From Pseudomonas eucalypticola (GTDB lineage: Bacteria > Pseudomonadota > Gammaproteobacteria > Pseudomonadales > Pseudomonadaceae), in contig NZ_CP056030.1 in assembly GCF_013374995.1 (NCBI RefSeq), forward strand, positions 496,001-560,000: DNA of 64,000 nucleotides, written 5' to 3'. Under the pieces are notes generated by a model. It was not told the DNA's origin. It worked only from the letters and a program-made list of their open reading frames with translations, and did no database searches. Position 1 is the stretch's first letter, and each line of letters starts with the position of its first letter. A program made the position numbers and the translations under genes. This document shows, one piece after another, positions 36,292-45,280 of this stretch.

Positions 36292-36672
36292 GGCTTGCTC
36301 CAGGGCGGAAAGGCTTCCAGAATCGAAGCCTGAGTTTGCGACGGCCTTGTGGGCAGACGATATGAATTCTTGGATTACCGGGAGGTTGTTCCGGCGCCGT
36401 GTAGTTTTACTACAAATCGTTTGTCATTTCATGCGTTGACATTGCGACCATCGTAGTAAAACTACAGGCAGAGGGCTTTTGGCCACCTGCCACGTTGTGA
36501 GAAAAATCGTTAACGTGGGTTAAAAATAATTCCTATACGGGTTGTGTGCGATGCTTTCTGCCAAGAAATATGGTTTTCTAGCTATTTCTAACTTTTGTAT
36601 GACAGTCCAACCGGCGCGAATCGTTCGCCCCGGGTCGTGCACCTCCCTTCGCACGCCGATCAAGGATAGACC
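36292..36672. other. Divergent aceE/glnE intergenic region
   Basis: A 381-base non-coding region, clearly AT-richer than its flanks between ~36480 and 36610. It must hold the promoters of aceEF (minus) and glnE (plus). The aceE-proximal part has the palindrome pair at 36400-36465. I could not settle on a -35/-10 pair for either gene. Confidence 0.6.
36400..36465. promoter_or_regulatory. Palindrome pair GTAGT-N3-ACTAC upstream of aceE
   Basis: GTAGTTTTACTAC (36401-36413, extended by T/A to 15 bases) and GTAGTAAAACTAC (36453-36465) are each perfect palindromes around a 3-base centre, and are mutual reverse complements. Centres are 52 bases apart, about five helical turns. The form fits a dimeric repressor of the GntR type, such as a pyruvate-responsive regulator; the protein is not identified here. 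Confidence 0.65.
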
Positions 36673-39612
36673 ATGAGCCTGCCAATGCTGGGCCAATTGC
36701 CGGCTATCCTGGCACCGCTACCGGCCCGTAACCGCCAGACGTTCGAGGCCGCGGTAGCCACCCTTTCCCGCCAAGACCAACTGGCCACATGGGGCGCCGC
36801 CACATGGGAAGCGTTCGACCGCGTGTGCGCTGCCAGCGATTTCGTCATCCAGCAGGCCAGCGCAGCGCCCTCGCTGCTGCTGGACCTGGTGGCCAGCGGT
36901 GAGCTGGACCGGCCGTTTGCCGCCGGCGAGCTTCGTGCCCAGATCGCCAGTGCCGTGCAGGCCGCCACCAACGATGATGAGCTGGGCCGCCAGCTGCGTC
37001 GGCAGCGCGCGCGACAGCAAGTGCGCATCATCTGGCGCGACCTGACGCGCCAGGCAGATCTGGTGCAAACCTGTCGCGATTTGTCGGACATGGCCGATGC
37101 CTCAATAGATGAAGCCTATAAATGGTTGTATAGACGTCATTGCGACCAGTTCGGCACGCCCATGGGGCGGCGCAGTGGCCAGCCCCAGCAGATGGTCATC
37201 CTGGGCATGGGCAAGCTGGGGGCCGTGGAACTGAACCTGTCCTCGGACATCGACCTGATCTTCGCCTACCCCGAAGGCGGCGAGACCGAGGGTGTGAAAC
37301 GCCCGCTGGATAACCAGGAGTTCTTCATCCGCCTGGGCCAGCGACTGATCAAGGCCCTGGACCCGGTCACCGTCGACGGCTTCGTATTCCGTGTCGACAT
37401 GCGCCTGCGGCCTTATGGTTCATCCGGCGCATTGGTGCTGAGCTTCAATGCCCTGGAGCAGTACTACCAGGACCAGGGCCGGGACTGGGAGCGCTACGCC
37501 ATGATCAAGGCGCGCGTGGTGGCCGGCGACCAGCAGGCTGGCGCGCAGTTGCTGGATATGCTGCGGCCATTCGTGTACCGGCGTTACCTGGACTTCTCGG
37601 CGATCGAAGCGCTGCGCACCATGAAGCAGTTGATCCAGCAGGAGGTGCGGCGCAAGGGCATGGCCGAGAACATCAAGCTGGGGGCAGGTGGCATTCGCGA
37701 AGTGGAGTTCATCGCCCAGGCTTTCCAACTGATCCACGGCGGCCGCGACCTGAGCCTGCAGCAACGGCCGCTGCTCAAGGTGCTGGCCACCCTGGAAGGC
37801 CAGGGCTACCTGCCACCCGCGGTGGTAGCTGAATTGCGCGAAGGCTACGAGTTTCTCCGTTATACCGAACATGCGATCCAGGCGATCGCCGACCGCCAGA
37901 CCCAGATGCTGCCGGACGGTGAACTGGATCAGGCGCGCATCGCCTACATGCTCGGCTTCCCGGACTGGGCCGCTTTCCATGAACGCTTGATGCATTGGCG
38001 CGGCCGCGTGGACTGGCACTTCCGCCAGGTCATCGCCGACCCTGACGAGGAAGAAGGCGAGGAGGGCGAGGTGGTGGTCGGCGGTGAATGGCTGCCGCTG
38101 TGGGAAGACGTGCAAGACGAAGAAGCCGCCTGTCGACAGCTGCAGGATGCTGGTTTCAGCGATGCCGCCAAGGCTTTGCGCCAGTTGGCAGCCCTGCGCG
38201 CCAGCCCGCAGTTGCGTGCCATGCAGCGCCTGGGGCGCGAGCGGCTGGACGCCTTCATCCCGCGCCTGCTGGCCCAGGCGGTGGAGCATGACAACCCCGA
38301 CCTGGTGCTGGAGCGGGTACTGCCATTGGTGGAAGCCGTGGCTCGCCGCTCCGCGTACCTGGTGCTGCTGACCGAAAACCCCGGAGCCCTGCGCCGGCTG
38401 TTGACCTTGTGCGCCGCCAGCCCGTGGATCGCCGAGCAGATCGCCCGTTACCCCCTGTTGCTGGACGAGCTGCTCAACGAAGGGCGCCTGTTCAACCCGC
38501 CCCTGGCCCCGGAGCTGGTGGCGGAGCTGCGCGAGCGCCTGACCCGTATCCCCGAGGACGACCTGGAACAGCAGATGGAGGCGCTGCGCCATTTCAAGCT
38601 GGCCCACAGCCTGCGCGTAGCGGCCTCGGAAATCGTCGGCAGCCTGCCGCTGATGAAAGTCAGCGACTACCTCACCTGGCTGGCCGAAGCCATTCTTGAA
38701 GAAGTCTTCATGTTGGCCTGGCGCCAGACCGTGGCGCGCCATGGCTTGCCCCAGCGCGCTGATGGCAGCCCCTGCGATCCGGGCTTCATTATCGTGGGCT
38801 ACGGCAAGGTTGGCGGTATAGAACTGGGCCACGGGTCCGACCTGGACCTGGTGTTCATCCATGATGGCGACCCCGGCGCGGAGACCGATGGGGCCAAGCC
38901 CATCGACGGCGCGCAGTTCTTCACCCGCCTGGGCCAGCGCATCATTCACCTGCTGACCACCCAGACCAACTCCGGCCAGTTGTACGAAGTGGACATGCGC
39001 TTGCGGCCTTCGGGCGCGGCGGGGCTGCTGGTCAGTTCGCTCAATGCCTTTGGCCGCTACCAGGAAACCGAAGCCTGGACCTGGGAACACCAGGCCCTGG
39101 TGCGGGCCCGGGTGCTGGTGGGCTGCAAAGCGTTGGGCCGGGCTTTCGAGGGGGTACGCGCCCAGGTGCTGGGCCGTGAGCGCGATCTGGACACCCTGCG
39201 CGCCGAGGTCAGCGACATGCGCGCCAAGATGCGTGACAACCTGGGGACCAAGGCCACGGCGGCAGGCACGGGGCCCAATGCCTTCGACGCGGGGGCGCCG
39301 TTCGATATCAAGCAGGACGCCGGTGGTATCGTCGATATTGAATTTATGGTGCAATACGCGGCCCTGGCGTGGTCCAGGGATTATCCGGGGTTACTGGAAT
39401 ACACCGATAATATTCGCATTCTGGAACGGCTCGAACAGGCCGGGCTGCTGCCCGCCAACGATGCGAGCCTGTTGCGCGAGGCCTACAAGGCCTACCGCTC
39501 GGCCGCTCACCGCCAGGCCCTGCAAAAGCAGGCCGGGGTGATCGCCGGTGATCAGTTTGTCGCCCAGCGCAGGGAAGTGCTGCGTATTTGGGCCTGGTTG
39601 GGCTTGAGCTGA
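36673..39612 (+). CDS. glnE: Bifunctional glutamine synthetase adenylyltransferase/adenylyl-removing enzyme
   Basis: A 979-residue enzyme that adds AMP to, and removes AMP from, glutamine synthetase in response to PII. Two nucleotidyltransferase domains are visible: the N-terminal deadenylylase (GMGKLGAVELNLSSDIDLIF, ~residue 176) and the C-terminal adenylylase (GYGKVGGIELGHGSDLDLVF, ~residue 710), each with the paired metal-binding Asp residues. Length is normal. ATG at 36673 follows AAGGAT. It is divergent from aceE. Confidence 0.97.
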   Translation: MSLPMLGQLPAILAPLPARNRQTFEAAVATLSRQDQLATWGAATWEAFDRVCAASDFVIQQASAAPSLLLDLVASGELDRPFAAGELRAQIASAVQAATNDDELGRQLRRQRARQQVRIIWRDLTRQADLVQTCRDLSDMADASIDEAYKWLYRRHCDQFGTPMGRRSGQPQQMVILGMGKLGAVELNLSSDIDLIFAYPEGGETEGVKRPLDNQEFFIRLGQRLIKALDPVTVDGFVFRVDMRLRPYGSSGALVLSFNALEQYYQDQGRDWERYAMIKARVVAGDQQAGAQLLDMLRPFVYRRYLDFSAIEALRTMKQLIQQEVRRKGMAENIKLGAGGIREVEFIAQAFQLIHGGRDLSLQQRPLLKVLATLEGQGYLPPAVVAELREGYEFLRYTEHAIQAIADRQTQMLPDGELDQARIAYMLGFPDWAAFHERLMHWRGRVDWHFRQVIADPDEEEGEEGEVVVGGEWLPLWEDVQDEEAACRQLQDAGFSDAAKALRQLAALRASPQLRAMQRLGRERLDAFIPRLLAQAVEHDNPDLVLERVLPLVEAVARRSAYLVLLTENPGALRRLLTLCAASPWIAEQIARYPLLLDELLNEGRLFNPPLAPELVAELRERLTRIPEDDLEQQMEALRHFKLAHSLRVAASEIVGSLPLMKVSDYLTWLAEAILEEVFMLAWRQTVARHGLPQRADGSPCDPGFIIVGYGKVGGIELGHGSDLDLVFIHDGDPGAETDGAKPIDGAQFFTRLGQRIIHLLTTQTNSGQLYEVDMRLRPSGAAGLLVSSLNAFGRYQETEAWTWEHQALVRARVLVGCKALGRAFEGVRAQVLGRERDLDTLRAEVSDMRAKMRDNLGTKATAAGTGPNAFDAGAPFDIKQDAGGIVDIEFMVQYAALAWSRDYPGLLEYTDNIRILERLEQAGLLPANDASLLREAYKAYRSAAHRQALQKQAGVIAGDQFVAQRREVLRIWAWLGLS

Positions 39613-39757
39613 TGGAGCTGGGCTGATAGCGGGCGGGAGGCCCGACAGCCGGACAAGGAGCGCGGACGGTCAAACCGCGCTTCACCAAAAGACAAGACGG
39701 GGAGGCCAGGCTGTACACCAACGGCCTGCTGCCTCCTCGGTCGTTTCTGGAAAAAGC

Positions 39758-40807
39758 ATGAGAATTCTGATCATTGGACCCAGTTGGGTTGGCGACATGG
39801 TGATGGCGCAGACACTGTTCCAGTGCCTCAAGGTGCGCCACCCCGACTGTGTTATCGATGTCCTGGCCCCCGAATGGAGCCGGCCGATCCTTGAGCGCAT
39901 GCCAGAAGTGCGCCAGGCCTTGAGTTTTCCGCTCGGCCACGGCGCGCTGGAACTGGCTACCCGGCGCAAGATCGGCAAGTCCCTCAAGGGTCAGTACGAT
40001 CAGGCGATCCTGCTGCCCAATTCGCTGAAGTCGGCCCTGGTGCCGTTCTTCGCCGACATTCCCACGCGCACCGGTTGGCGCGGCGAGTTCCGTTATGGCC
40101 TGCTCAACGACGTTCGGCGCCTGGACAAGGCCCAGTACCCGCTGATGATCGAGCGCTTCATGGCCCTGGCGTTCGAGCCCGGCGCCGTGTTGCCGCAGCC
40201 CTACCCGCGGCCGGCGCTGCGTATCGACCCGGCCAGCCGAGAAGCAGCCCTGGCCAAGTTCGGCCTGGCCCTGGACCGCCCGGTGCTGGTGCTGTGCCCG
40301 GGTGCCGAGTTCGGTGAGGCGAAGCGCTGGCCGTCGGAGCATTACGCCAAGGTCGCCGAGATGAAAATCCGCGAAGGCTGGCAGGTGTGGCTGTTCGGCT
40401 CGAAAAAGGACCACCCCGTGGGTGAGGCCATTCGCGACCGGCTCATTCCCGGCTTGCGCGAGGAGTCGGTGAACCTCAGTGGCGACACCTCGCTGGCCGA
40501 GGCCATGGACCTGATGTCCTGCGCCGATGCGGTGGTGTCCAACGACTCTGGCCTGATGCACGTGGCCGCTGCGTTGAACCGGCCGCTGGTGGCCGTGTAC
40601 GGCTCCACGTCGCCTGGCTTCACGCCCCCATTGGCCGACCAGGTGGAAGTGGTACGCCTGGGCCTGGACTGCAGCCCATGCTTCGAGCGCACCTGCCGCT
40701 TCGGCCATTACAACTGCCTGCGCCTGCTGGAACCGCAGCGGGTGTCCGATGCCCTGAACAAGCTTGACGGGCCGGCCACGGTTGAACTGACGGTCGGGGT
40801 CGATTAA
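39758..40807 (+). CDS. waaF: ADP-heptose:LPS heptosyltransferase II
   Basis: A 349-residue GT9 glycosyltransferase that adds the second heptose to the LPS inner core at the cytoplasmic face. The start MRILIIGPSWVGDMVMAQTLFQ, the substrate region CPGAEFGEAKRWPSEHYAKVA and the segment SNDSGLMHVAAALNRPLVAVYGSTSPGFTPPL are typical. It heads the core operon; waaC starts one base after its stop. In P. aeruginosa ilvE lies between glnE and waaF as I recall, and is absent here. The 145-base leader holds only a weak hairpin (39660-39680). Confidence 0.95.
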   Translation: MRILIIGPSWVGDMVMAQTLFQCLKVRHPDCVIDVLAPEWSRPILERMPEVRQALSFPLGHGALELATRRKIGKSLKGQYDQAILLPNSLKSALVPFFADIPTRTGWRGEFRYGLLNDVRRLDKAQYPLMIERFMALAFEPGAVLPQPYPRPALRIDPASREAALAKFGLALDRPVLVLCPGAEFGEAKRWPSEHYAKVAEMKIREGWQVWLFGSKKDHPVGEAIRDRLIPGLREESVNLSGDTSLAEAMDLMSCADAVVSNDSGLMHVAAALNRPLVAVYGSTSPGFTPPLADQVEVVRLGLDCSPCFERTCRFGHYNCLRLLEPQRVSDALNKLDGPATVELTVGVD

Positions 40808-40808
40808 G

Positions 40809-41870
40809 TTGCGGGTACTGTTGATCAAGACCTCGTCCCTGGGCGACGTCATTCACGCGCTGCCGGCGCTGACCGATGCTGCCCGGGCCATTCCGGGCAT
40901 CCGGTTCGACTGGGTGGTGGAAGAAGGCTTCGCCGAGATCCCCACCTGGCATCCGGCTGTGGATAACGTTATCCCCGTGGCCATTCGCCGCTGGCGCAAG
41001 AACATCTGGGAAACCATCAAGAGCGGCCAATGGCGGCGCTTCAAGCAGAGCTTGCGCGAGGGCAAGTACGACCTGGTAATCGATGCCCAGGGCCTGCTGA
41101 AAAGCGCCTTGCTGACCCGTTACGTGAAGGCACCTGTCGCGGGCCTTGACCGGCAGTCGGCACGCGAGTCGCTGGCCAGCCGCTTCTATGACCGGCGCCT
41201 GGCCGTTGGCCGCGGCCAGCATGCGGTCGAGCGGCTGCGCCAGCTGTTTGCCGTGGCCCTGGGTTACGACCTGCCGGCCACCTTGGGCGAATACGGCCTG
41301 GACCGTGCCCGGCTGGGCGACGGCAAGGCCAAGGTGCCCTTCGTGGTGTTCCTGCACGGCACGACGTGGGACACCAAGCACTGGCCCGAGCTCTACTGGC
41401 GTGAAATGGCCGAACGCCTGGGCCAGGCCGGCATCGAAGTGCGCCTGCCGTGGGGCAACCCGGCCGAGCACGAGCGTGCCCAGCGCATTGCCGCGGGCTT
41501 GAAAAACGCCGTGGTACTGCCCAAATTGAACCTGGCAGGGGTGGCCAAGGTATTGGTCGCTGCCAGGGCCTGCGTGGCCGTCGATACCGGACTGGGCCAT
41601 TTGGCCGCCGCCCTGGACGTACCTACCATTTCCCTGTTCGGCCCCACCAACCCGGGGCTGACCGGTGCCTATGGGCAGGGCCAGGTGCACCTGGCCAGCG
41701 ACTTTGCCTGCGCACCGTGCCTGTCCAAGACCTGTACCTATCAACCGACGCCGGAAGACCAGCGGCGGTTCGACCTTAAACGCGAGTGGCCCCTGTGCTT
41801 CACTCGCCTGAATCCCGAGCGTGTGGCGAGCCGACTAAGCGCATTGTTACTGGCTGAGGATCTTCGTTGA
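40809..41870 (+). CDS. waaC: ADP-heptose:LPS heptosyltransferase I
   Basis: A 353-residue GT9 enzyme that adds the first heptose to Kdo. Typical motifs are MRVLLIKTSSLGDVIHALPALTDA at the N-terminus, FLHGTTWDTKHWPELYW in the middle, and AVDTGLGHLAAALDVPTISLFGPTNPGLTGAYG near the end. The start is TTG at 40809, one base after the waaF stop, implying translational coupling. The stop overlaps the waaG ATG (TGATG). Confidence 0.95.
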   Translation: MRVLLIKTSSLGDVIHALPALTDAARAIPGIRFDWVVEEGFAEIPTWHPAVDNVIPVAIRRWRKNIWETIKSGQWRRFKQSLREGKYDLVIDAQGLLKSALLTRYVKAPVAGLDRQSARESLASRFYDRRLAVGRGQHAVERLRQLFAVALGYDLPATLGEYGLDRARLGDGKAKVPFVVFLHGTTWDTKHWPELYWREMAERLGQAGIEVRLPWGNPAEHERAQRIAAGLKNAVVLPKLNLAGVAKVLVAARACVAVDTGLGHLAAALDVPTISLFGPTNPGLTGAYGQGQVHLASDFACAPCLSKTCTYQPTPEDQRRFDLKREWPLCFTRLNPERVASRLSALLLAEDLR

Positions 41871-42994
41871 TGCAACTGGCGTTTGTTCTATACAAGTATT
41901 TCCCGTTTGGCGGGTTGCAGCGCGACTTCATGCGCATTGCCCTGGAGTGCCAGAAGCGCGGGCACCAGATTCGCGTCTACACGCTGATCTGGGAAGGCGA
42001 GGTGCCCGCCGGTTTCGAAGTGCTGGTGGGCCCGGTCAAGGCGCTGTCCAACCACCGTCGCAACCTCAAGTTCAGCGCCTGGATGGGCGCTGACCTGGCC
42101 AAGCGCCCGGTGGACCGCGTCATCGGTTTCAACAAGCTGCCGGGCCTGGACGTCTACTACGCCGCCGACGGCTGTTACGAAGACAAGGCCCAGACCCTGC
42201 GCAACCCCATGTACCGTTTCTGGGGCCGCTACCAGCATTTCGCCGAGTTCGAGCGAGCGGTTTTCGCGCCCGAGGCGAAGACCGAAATCCTGATGATTTC
42301 CGAGGTGCAGCAGCCGCTGTTCATCAAGCATTACCATACGCCCATCGAACGCTTTCACTTGCTGCCCCCGGGTATCTCCCAGGACCGCCGCGCGCCGGCC
42401 AACGCCGCGCAGGTGCGCGCCGAGTTCCGTGCCGAGTTCAACCTGGCGGACGATGACCTCCTGTTGGTGCAGATTGGCTCGGGTTTCAAGACCAAGGGTG
42501 TGGACCGCAGCCTCAAGGCACTGGCGGCGCTGCCGGCGGATTTGAAAAAACGCACGCGGCTTTTCGTCATCGGCCAGGACGAACCCAAGTTCTTCCAACT
42601 GCAAGCGGCGGCCCTGGGCCTGGGCGACCAGGTGCAGATCATGAAGGGACGCAGCGATATTCCGCGTTTCCTGCTGGGCGCCGACCTGTTGATTCACCCG
42701 GCCTACAACGAGAACACCGGCACCGTGCTGCTCGAAGCCCTGGTGGCGGGCTTGCCCGTGCTGGTTTCGGCCGTGTGCGGCTACGCCCATTACATCGCCG
42801 AGGCCGATTGCGGCCTGGTGCTGGACGAACCGTTCGACCAGGGCCAGTTGAACCAGTACCTGTCGCGCATGCTGGCCGACAACGCCGCGCGCGCTGACTG
42901 GGGGCGCAATGGCCTGGCTTTCGCCGACACCGCGGACCTGTACAGCATGCCCCAGCACGCCGCCGACCTGATCCTGGCCGGAGCCGCCTCATGA
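41870..42994 (+). CDS. waaG: LPS core alpha-1,3-glucosyltransferase-type GT4
   Basis: A 374-residue GT4 glycosyltransferase that adds the first outer-core sugar to heptose II. The N-terminal MQLAFVLYKYFPFGGLQRDFMRIA and the C-terminal nucleotide-sugar site (HPAYNENTGTVLLEALVAGLPVLVSAVCGYAHYI) with the EX7E motif are clear. ATG at 41870 overlaps the waaC stop; a TTG three bases earlier is less likely. In Pseudomonas the sugar added at this step is GalN rather than glucose, so the named sugar is uncertain. waaP overlaps its stop by four bases. Confidence 0.93.
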   Translation: MQLAFVLYKYFPFGGLQRDFMRIALECQKRGHQIRVYTLIWEGEVPAGFEVLVGPVKALSNHRRNLKFSAWMGADLAKRPVDRVIGFNKLPGLDVYYAADGCYEDKAQTLRNPMYRFWGRYQHFAEFERAVFAPEAKTEILMISEVQQPLFIKHYHTPIERFHLLPPGISQDRRAPANAAQVRAEFRAEFNLADDDLLLVQIGSGFKTKGVDRSLKALAALPADLKKRTRLFVIGQDEPKFFQLQAAALGLGDQVQIMKGRSDIPRFLLGADLLIHPAYNENTGTVLLEALVAGLPVLVSAVCGYAHYIAEADCGLVLDEPFDQGQLNQYLSRMLADNAARADWGRNGLAFADTADLYSMPQHAADLILAGAAS

Positions 42995-43797
42995 AGTTGA
43001 TCCTTGCCGAGCCGTTCAAGAGCCTGTGGGCCGGGCGCGACCCCTTCGTGGAAGTGGAAGCGTTGCAAGGCGAGGTGTACCGCGAGCTGGAGGCCCGGCG
43101 CACCTTGCGTACCGAGGTTGACGGCCGCGGCTACTTCGTCAAGATCCACCGCGGCATCGGCTGGGGCGAGATCGTCAAGAACCTGGTCACTGCCAAGCTG
43201 CCGGTGCTGGGCGCAGGCCAAGAGTGGCAGGCCATCCAGCGCCTGCAGGCAGTGGGCGTGCCGACCATGACGGCGGTGGCCTATGGCGAGCGCAATAGCA
43301 ACCCGGCCGACCAGCACTCGTTCATCATCACCCAGGAGCTGGCGCCCACCGTCAGCCTCGAAGACTTCAGCATCAACTGGCGCAGCGAGCCGCCGCAGCC
43401 TGCGCTCAAGCGCGCGCTGATCGCCGAAGTGGCGCGCATGACCGGCATGATGCACCGTGCCGGGGTGAATCACCGTGACTGCTACATCTGCCACTTTCTG
43501 CTGCACACCGACAAACCGGTGACCGCCCAGGACTTCAAGCTCTCGGTCATCGACCTGCACCGCGCCCAGACCCGCCCGGCCATCACCCGCCGCTGGCGCA
43601 ACAAGGACCTGGCCGCCCTGTATTTCTCGGCCCTGGACATTGGCCTGACCCGCCGCGACAAACTGCGCTTCCTGCGTGGCTACTTTCAGCAACCGCTGCG
43701 CCAAGTGCTCAAGGAAGAAACACGCCTGCTGGCCTGGCTGGAAGGCAAGGCGGAAAAGCTCTATGCCCGCAAAGTGCGGTACGGGGATGCGCTCTGA
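42991..43797 (+). CDS. waaP: LPS core heptose(I) kinase
   Basis: A 268-residue kinase of the RfaP family that phosphorylates heptose I of the inner core, a step known to be essential in P. aeruginosa. The catalytic loop is HRDCYICHF with Asp163, and the metal-binding Asp is in VIDLHRAQ. The phosphate-binding Lys lies in GYFVKIHRGIGWGEIVKN. Length and Asp position agree with characterised WaaP. ATGA overlap with waaG, TGATG overlap with the next gene. Confidence 0.95.
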   Translation: MKLILAEPFKSLWAGRDPFVEVEALQGEVYRELEARRTLRTEVDGRGYFVKIHRGIGWGEIVKNLVTAKLPVLGAGQEWQAIQRLQAVGVPTMTAVAYGERNSNPADQHSFIITQELAPTVSLEDFSINWRSEPPQPALKRALIAEVARMTGMMHRAGVNHRDCYICHFLLHTDKPVTAQDFKLSVIDLHRAQTRPAITRRWRNKDLAALYFSALDIGLTRRDKLRFLRGYFQQPLRQVLKEETRLLAWLEGKAEKLYARKVRYGDAL

Positions 43798-44531
43798 TGG
43801 CTGGTTGGAACCTTGAACCTGGCTACGCGCACCTGCACGCCGACTTCGGCAGCCTGGACGCGGTGTTCGCGCTGCAGGGCGAGCGCCTGACCCGTGACCC
43901 GCTGTCGGAAGTGATACGTGTCAACCGCGACGGTGTGAACTACTACGTCAAGCGCTACACCGGCGCGGGCAAGGGCCTGCGCCGCTACCTGGGGCGCCCG
44001 CGGGTGAAGTCCGAGTGGCAGAACCTCAAGCGCTTCGCCAAGTGGGGCATCCCCACCGCCGAAATCGCTGCCTGGGGCCTGGAGCGCAAAGGCGCGGCGT
44101 TCCACCGGGGCGCACTCATCACGCGCGAACTGCCCAACACCGAAGACCTGTCGGCCCTTGCCGAGCGCCATGACGCGCGCCTGAAAGACCGAACCTGGGT
44201 AGACAACATCAGCCAGCAACTGGCCCGGGCCACCCGCGCCATGCATGACGAACACTTCACTCACAACGACCTGAAGTGGCGCAACCTGCTGGTGGACGAC
44301 CAGAACACCCTGTTCTTCATCGACTGCCCCAACGGCGCGTTCTGGGTCAGCTTCTGGCTGCGCTACCGCATCACCAAGGACCTGGCCTGCCTGGACAAGG
44401 TGGCCAAGTACCAGTTGTCCAACACCCAGCGGCTGCGCTTCTACCTGCAATACCGCCGGCGTCAGCGCCTCAATGCGTCGGACAAGCGCCGTATTCGCCA
44501 CATCATCACGTTTTTCGAGGGCCGCGAATGA
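43797..44531 (+). CDS. wapP: LPS core sugar kinase, WapP-like
   Basis: A 244-residue small kinase-fold protein of the LPS kinase (InaA/Kdo kinase) group. The N-lobe Lys lies in NYYVKRYTG, and the catalytic loop HNDLKWRNLL has Asp158 in the right place; the metal-binding Asp176 is in FIDCPNG. The order waaP-wapP-wapQ matches the P. aeruginosa core cluster, where these are assigned as core kinases. It probably phosphorylates a core heptose. Both ends overlap neighbours by one to four bases. Confidence 0.85.
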   Translation: MAGWNLEPGYAHLHADFGSLDAVFALQGERLTRDPLSEVIRVNRDGVNYYVKRYTGAGKGLRRYLGRPRVKSEWQNLKRFAKWGIPTAEIAAWGLERKGAAFHRGALITRELPNTEDLSALAERHDARLKDRTWVDNISQQLARATRAMHDEHFTHNDLKWRNLLVDDQNTLFFIDCPNGAFWVSFWLRYRITKDLACLDKVAKYQLSNTQRLRFYLQYRRRQRLNASDKRRIRHIITFFEGRE

Positions 44532-45280
44532 GCGACTTCATCGCCGATGCCGAGCAGGGTTTGCTGCAGCGTCATGGCCTGGACAGTTTCGAGGCTCTGT
44601 GGACCCTGCAGCTGGACCCGGTGGACGAGCCCAACACGGCCCGTGGTGGCTACAGCCAGGTATTCCGCCTGGAGCTGGAAGGCAAGGGCTACTACCTCAA
44701 GCGGCAGCGCGGTTACCTGACCCGCACCTTGCACCACCCGCTGGGCGAGCCGACGTTTTCCCGCGAGTTTCGCAATATCCGCCGCTATCAGCAGTTGGCG
44801 ATTCCCGCGTTGCAGGCAGCCTACTACGGCCAGCGCAAGCTGGAAGGCGACCTGTGCGCCATCCTCATGACCCGCGCACTGGACGGCTGGACCGACCTGG
44901 ACGCCTTGCTGGCCGAATGGGGCGCCTCCACCGCGTCGCGCCGCCAGGCTATCCTGACGGCGTGCGGTACCCTGGCGCGCACGCTGCACGGCGCAGGCCA
45001 GGTGCATGGCTGTTTCTACCCCAAGCATATTTTCCTGCGCCAGGGTGCCCACGGTTACCAGGCGCAGTTGATCGACCTGGAAAAAACCCGCCCGGCGCTG
45101 TTCGGCCGTCGCGACCGGGTGCGTGACCTCGAGCCCCTGCTGCGGCGTGCGCCCATGTGGGGTGAGGGTGATATTCGTACGTTCCTGGCCGCTTACCTGA
45201 ATCAGGACGCCACCAGCCCGCTGGTGCAGGACTGGCTGCAACGCCTGACCCGCCGCCGCAGCCACAAGGAGGGCCGCTGA
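44528..45280 (+). CDS. wapQ: LPS core kinase-fold protein, WapQ-like
   Basis: A 250-residue kinase-fold protein. The N-lobe has GGYSQVFRLELEGKGYYLKRQRG with the expected Lys. The position of the catalytic Asp is occupied by Cys162 (VHGCFYPKHIFL), although the metal-binding Asp183 is kept (LIDLEKT). It may therefore use a different catalytic residue or act as a non-catalytic partner. ATG at 44528 overlaps the previous stop (ATGA); the frame is open further upstream inside wapP but that is not a plausible start. Confidence 0.83.
   Translation: MSDFIADAEQGLLQRHGLDSFEALWTLQLDPVDEPNTARGGYSQVFRLELEGKGYYLKRQRGYLTRTLHHPLGEPTFSREFRNIRRYQQLAIPALQAAYYGQRKLEGDLCAILMTRALDGWTDLDALLAEWGASTASRRQAILTACGTLARTLHGAGQVHGCFYPKHIFLRQGAHGYQAQLIDLEKTRPALFGRRDRVRDLEPLLRRAPMWGEGDIRTFLAAYLNQDATSPLVQDWLQRLTRRRSHKEGR

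Noticed and set aside
33769..36333. 854-codon plus-strand frame opposite aceE
   Set aside because: Antisense shadow; aceE has intact ThDP motifs on the minus strand.
39613..39757. glnE terminator
   Set aside because: The GCGCGG/CCGCGC hairpin at 39660-39680 has a short stem, a 9-base loop and no T-run.
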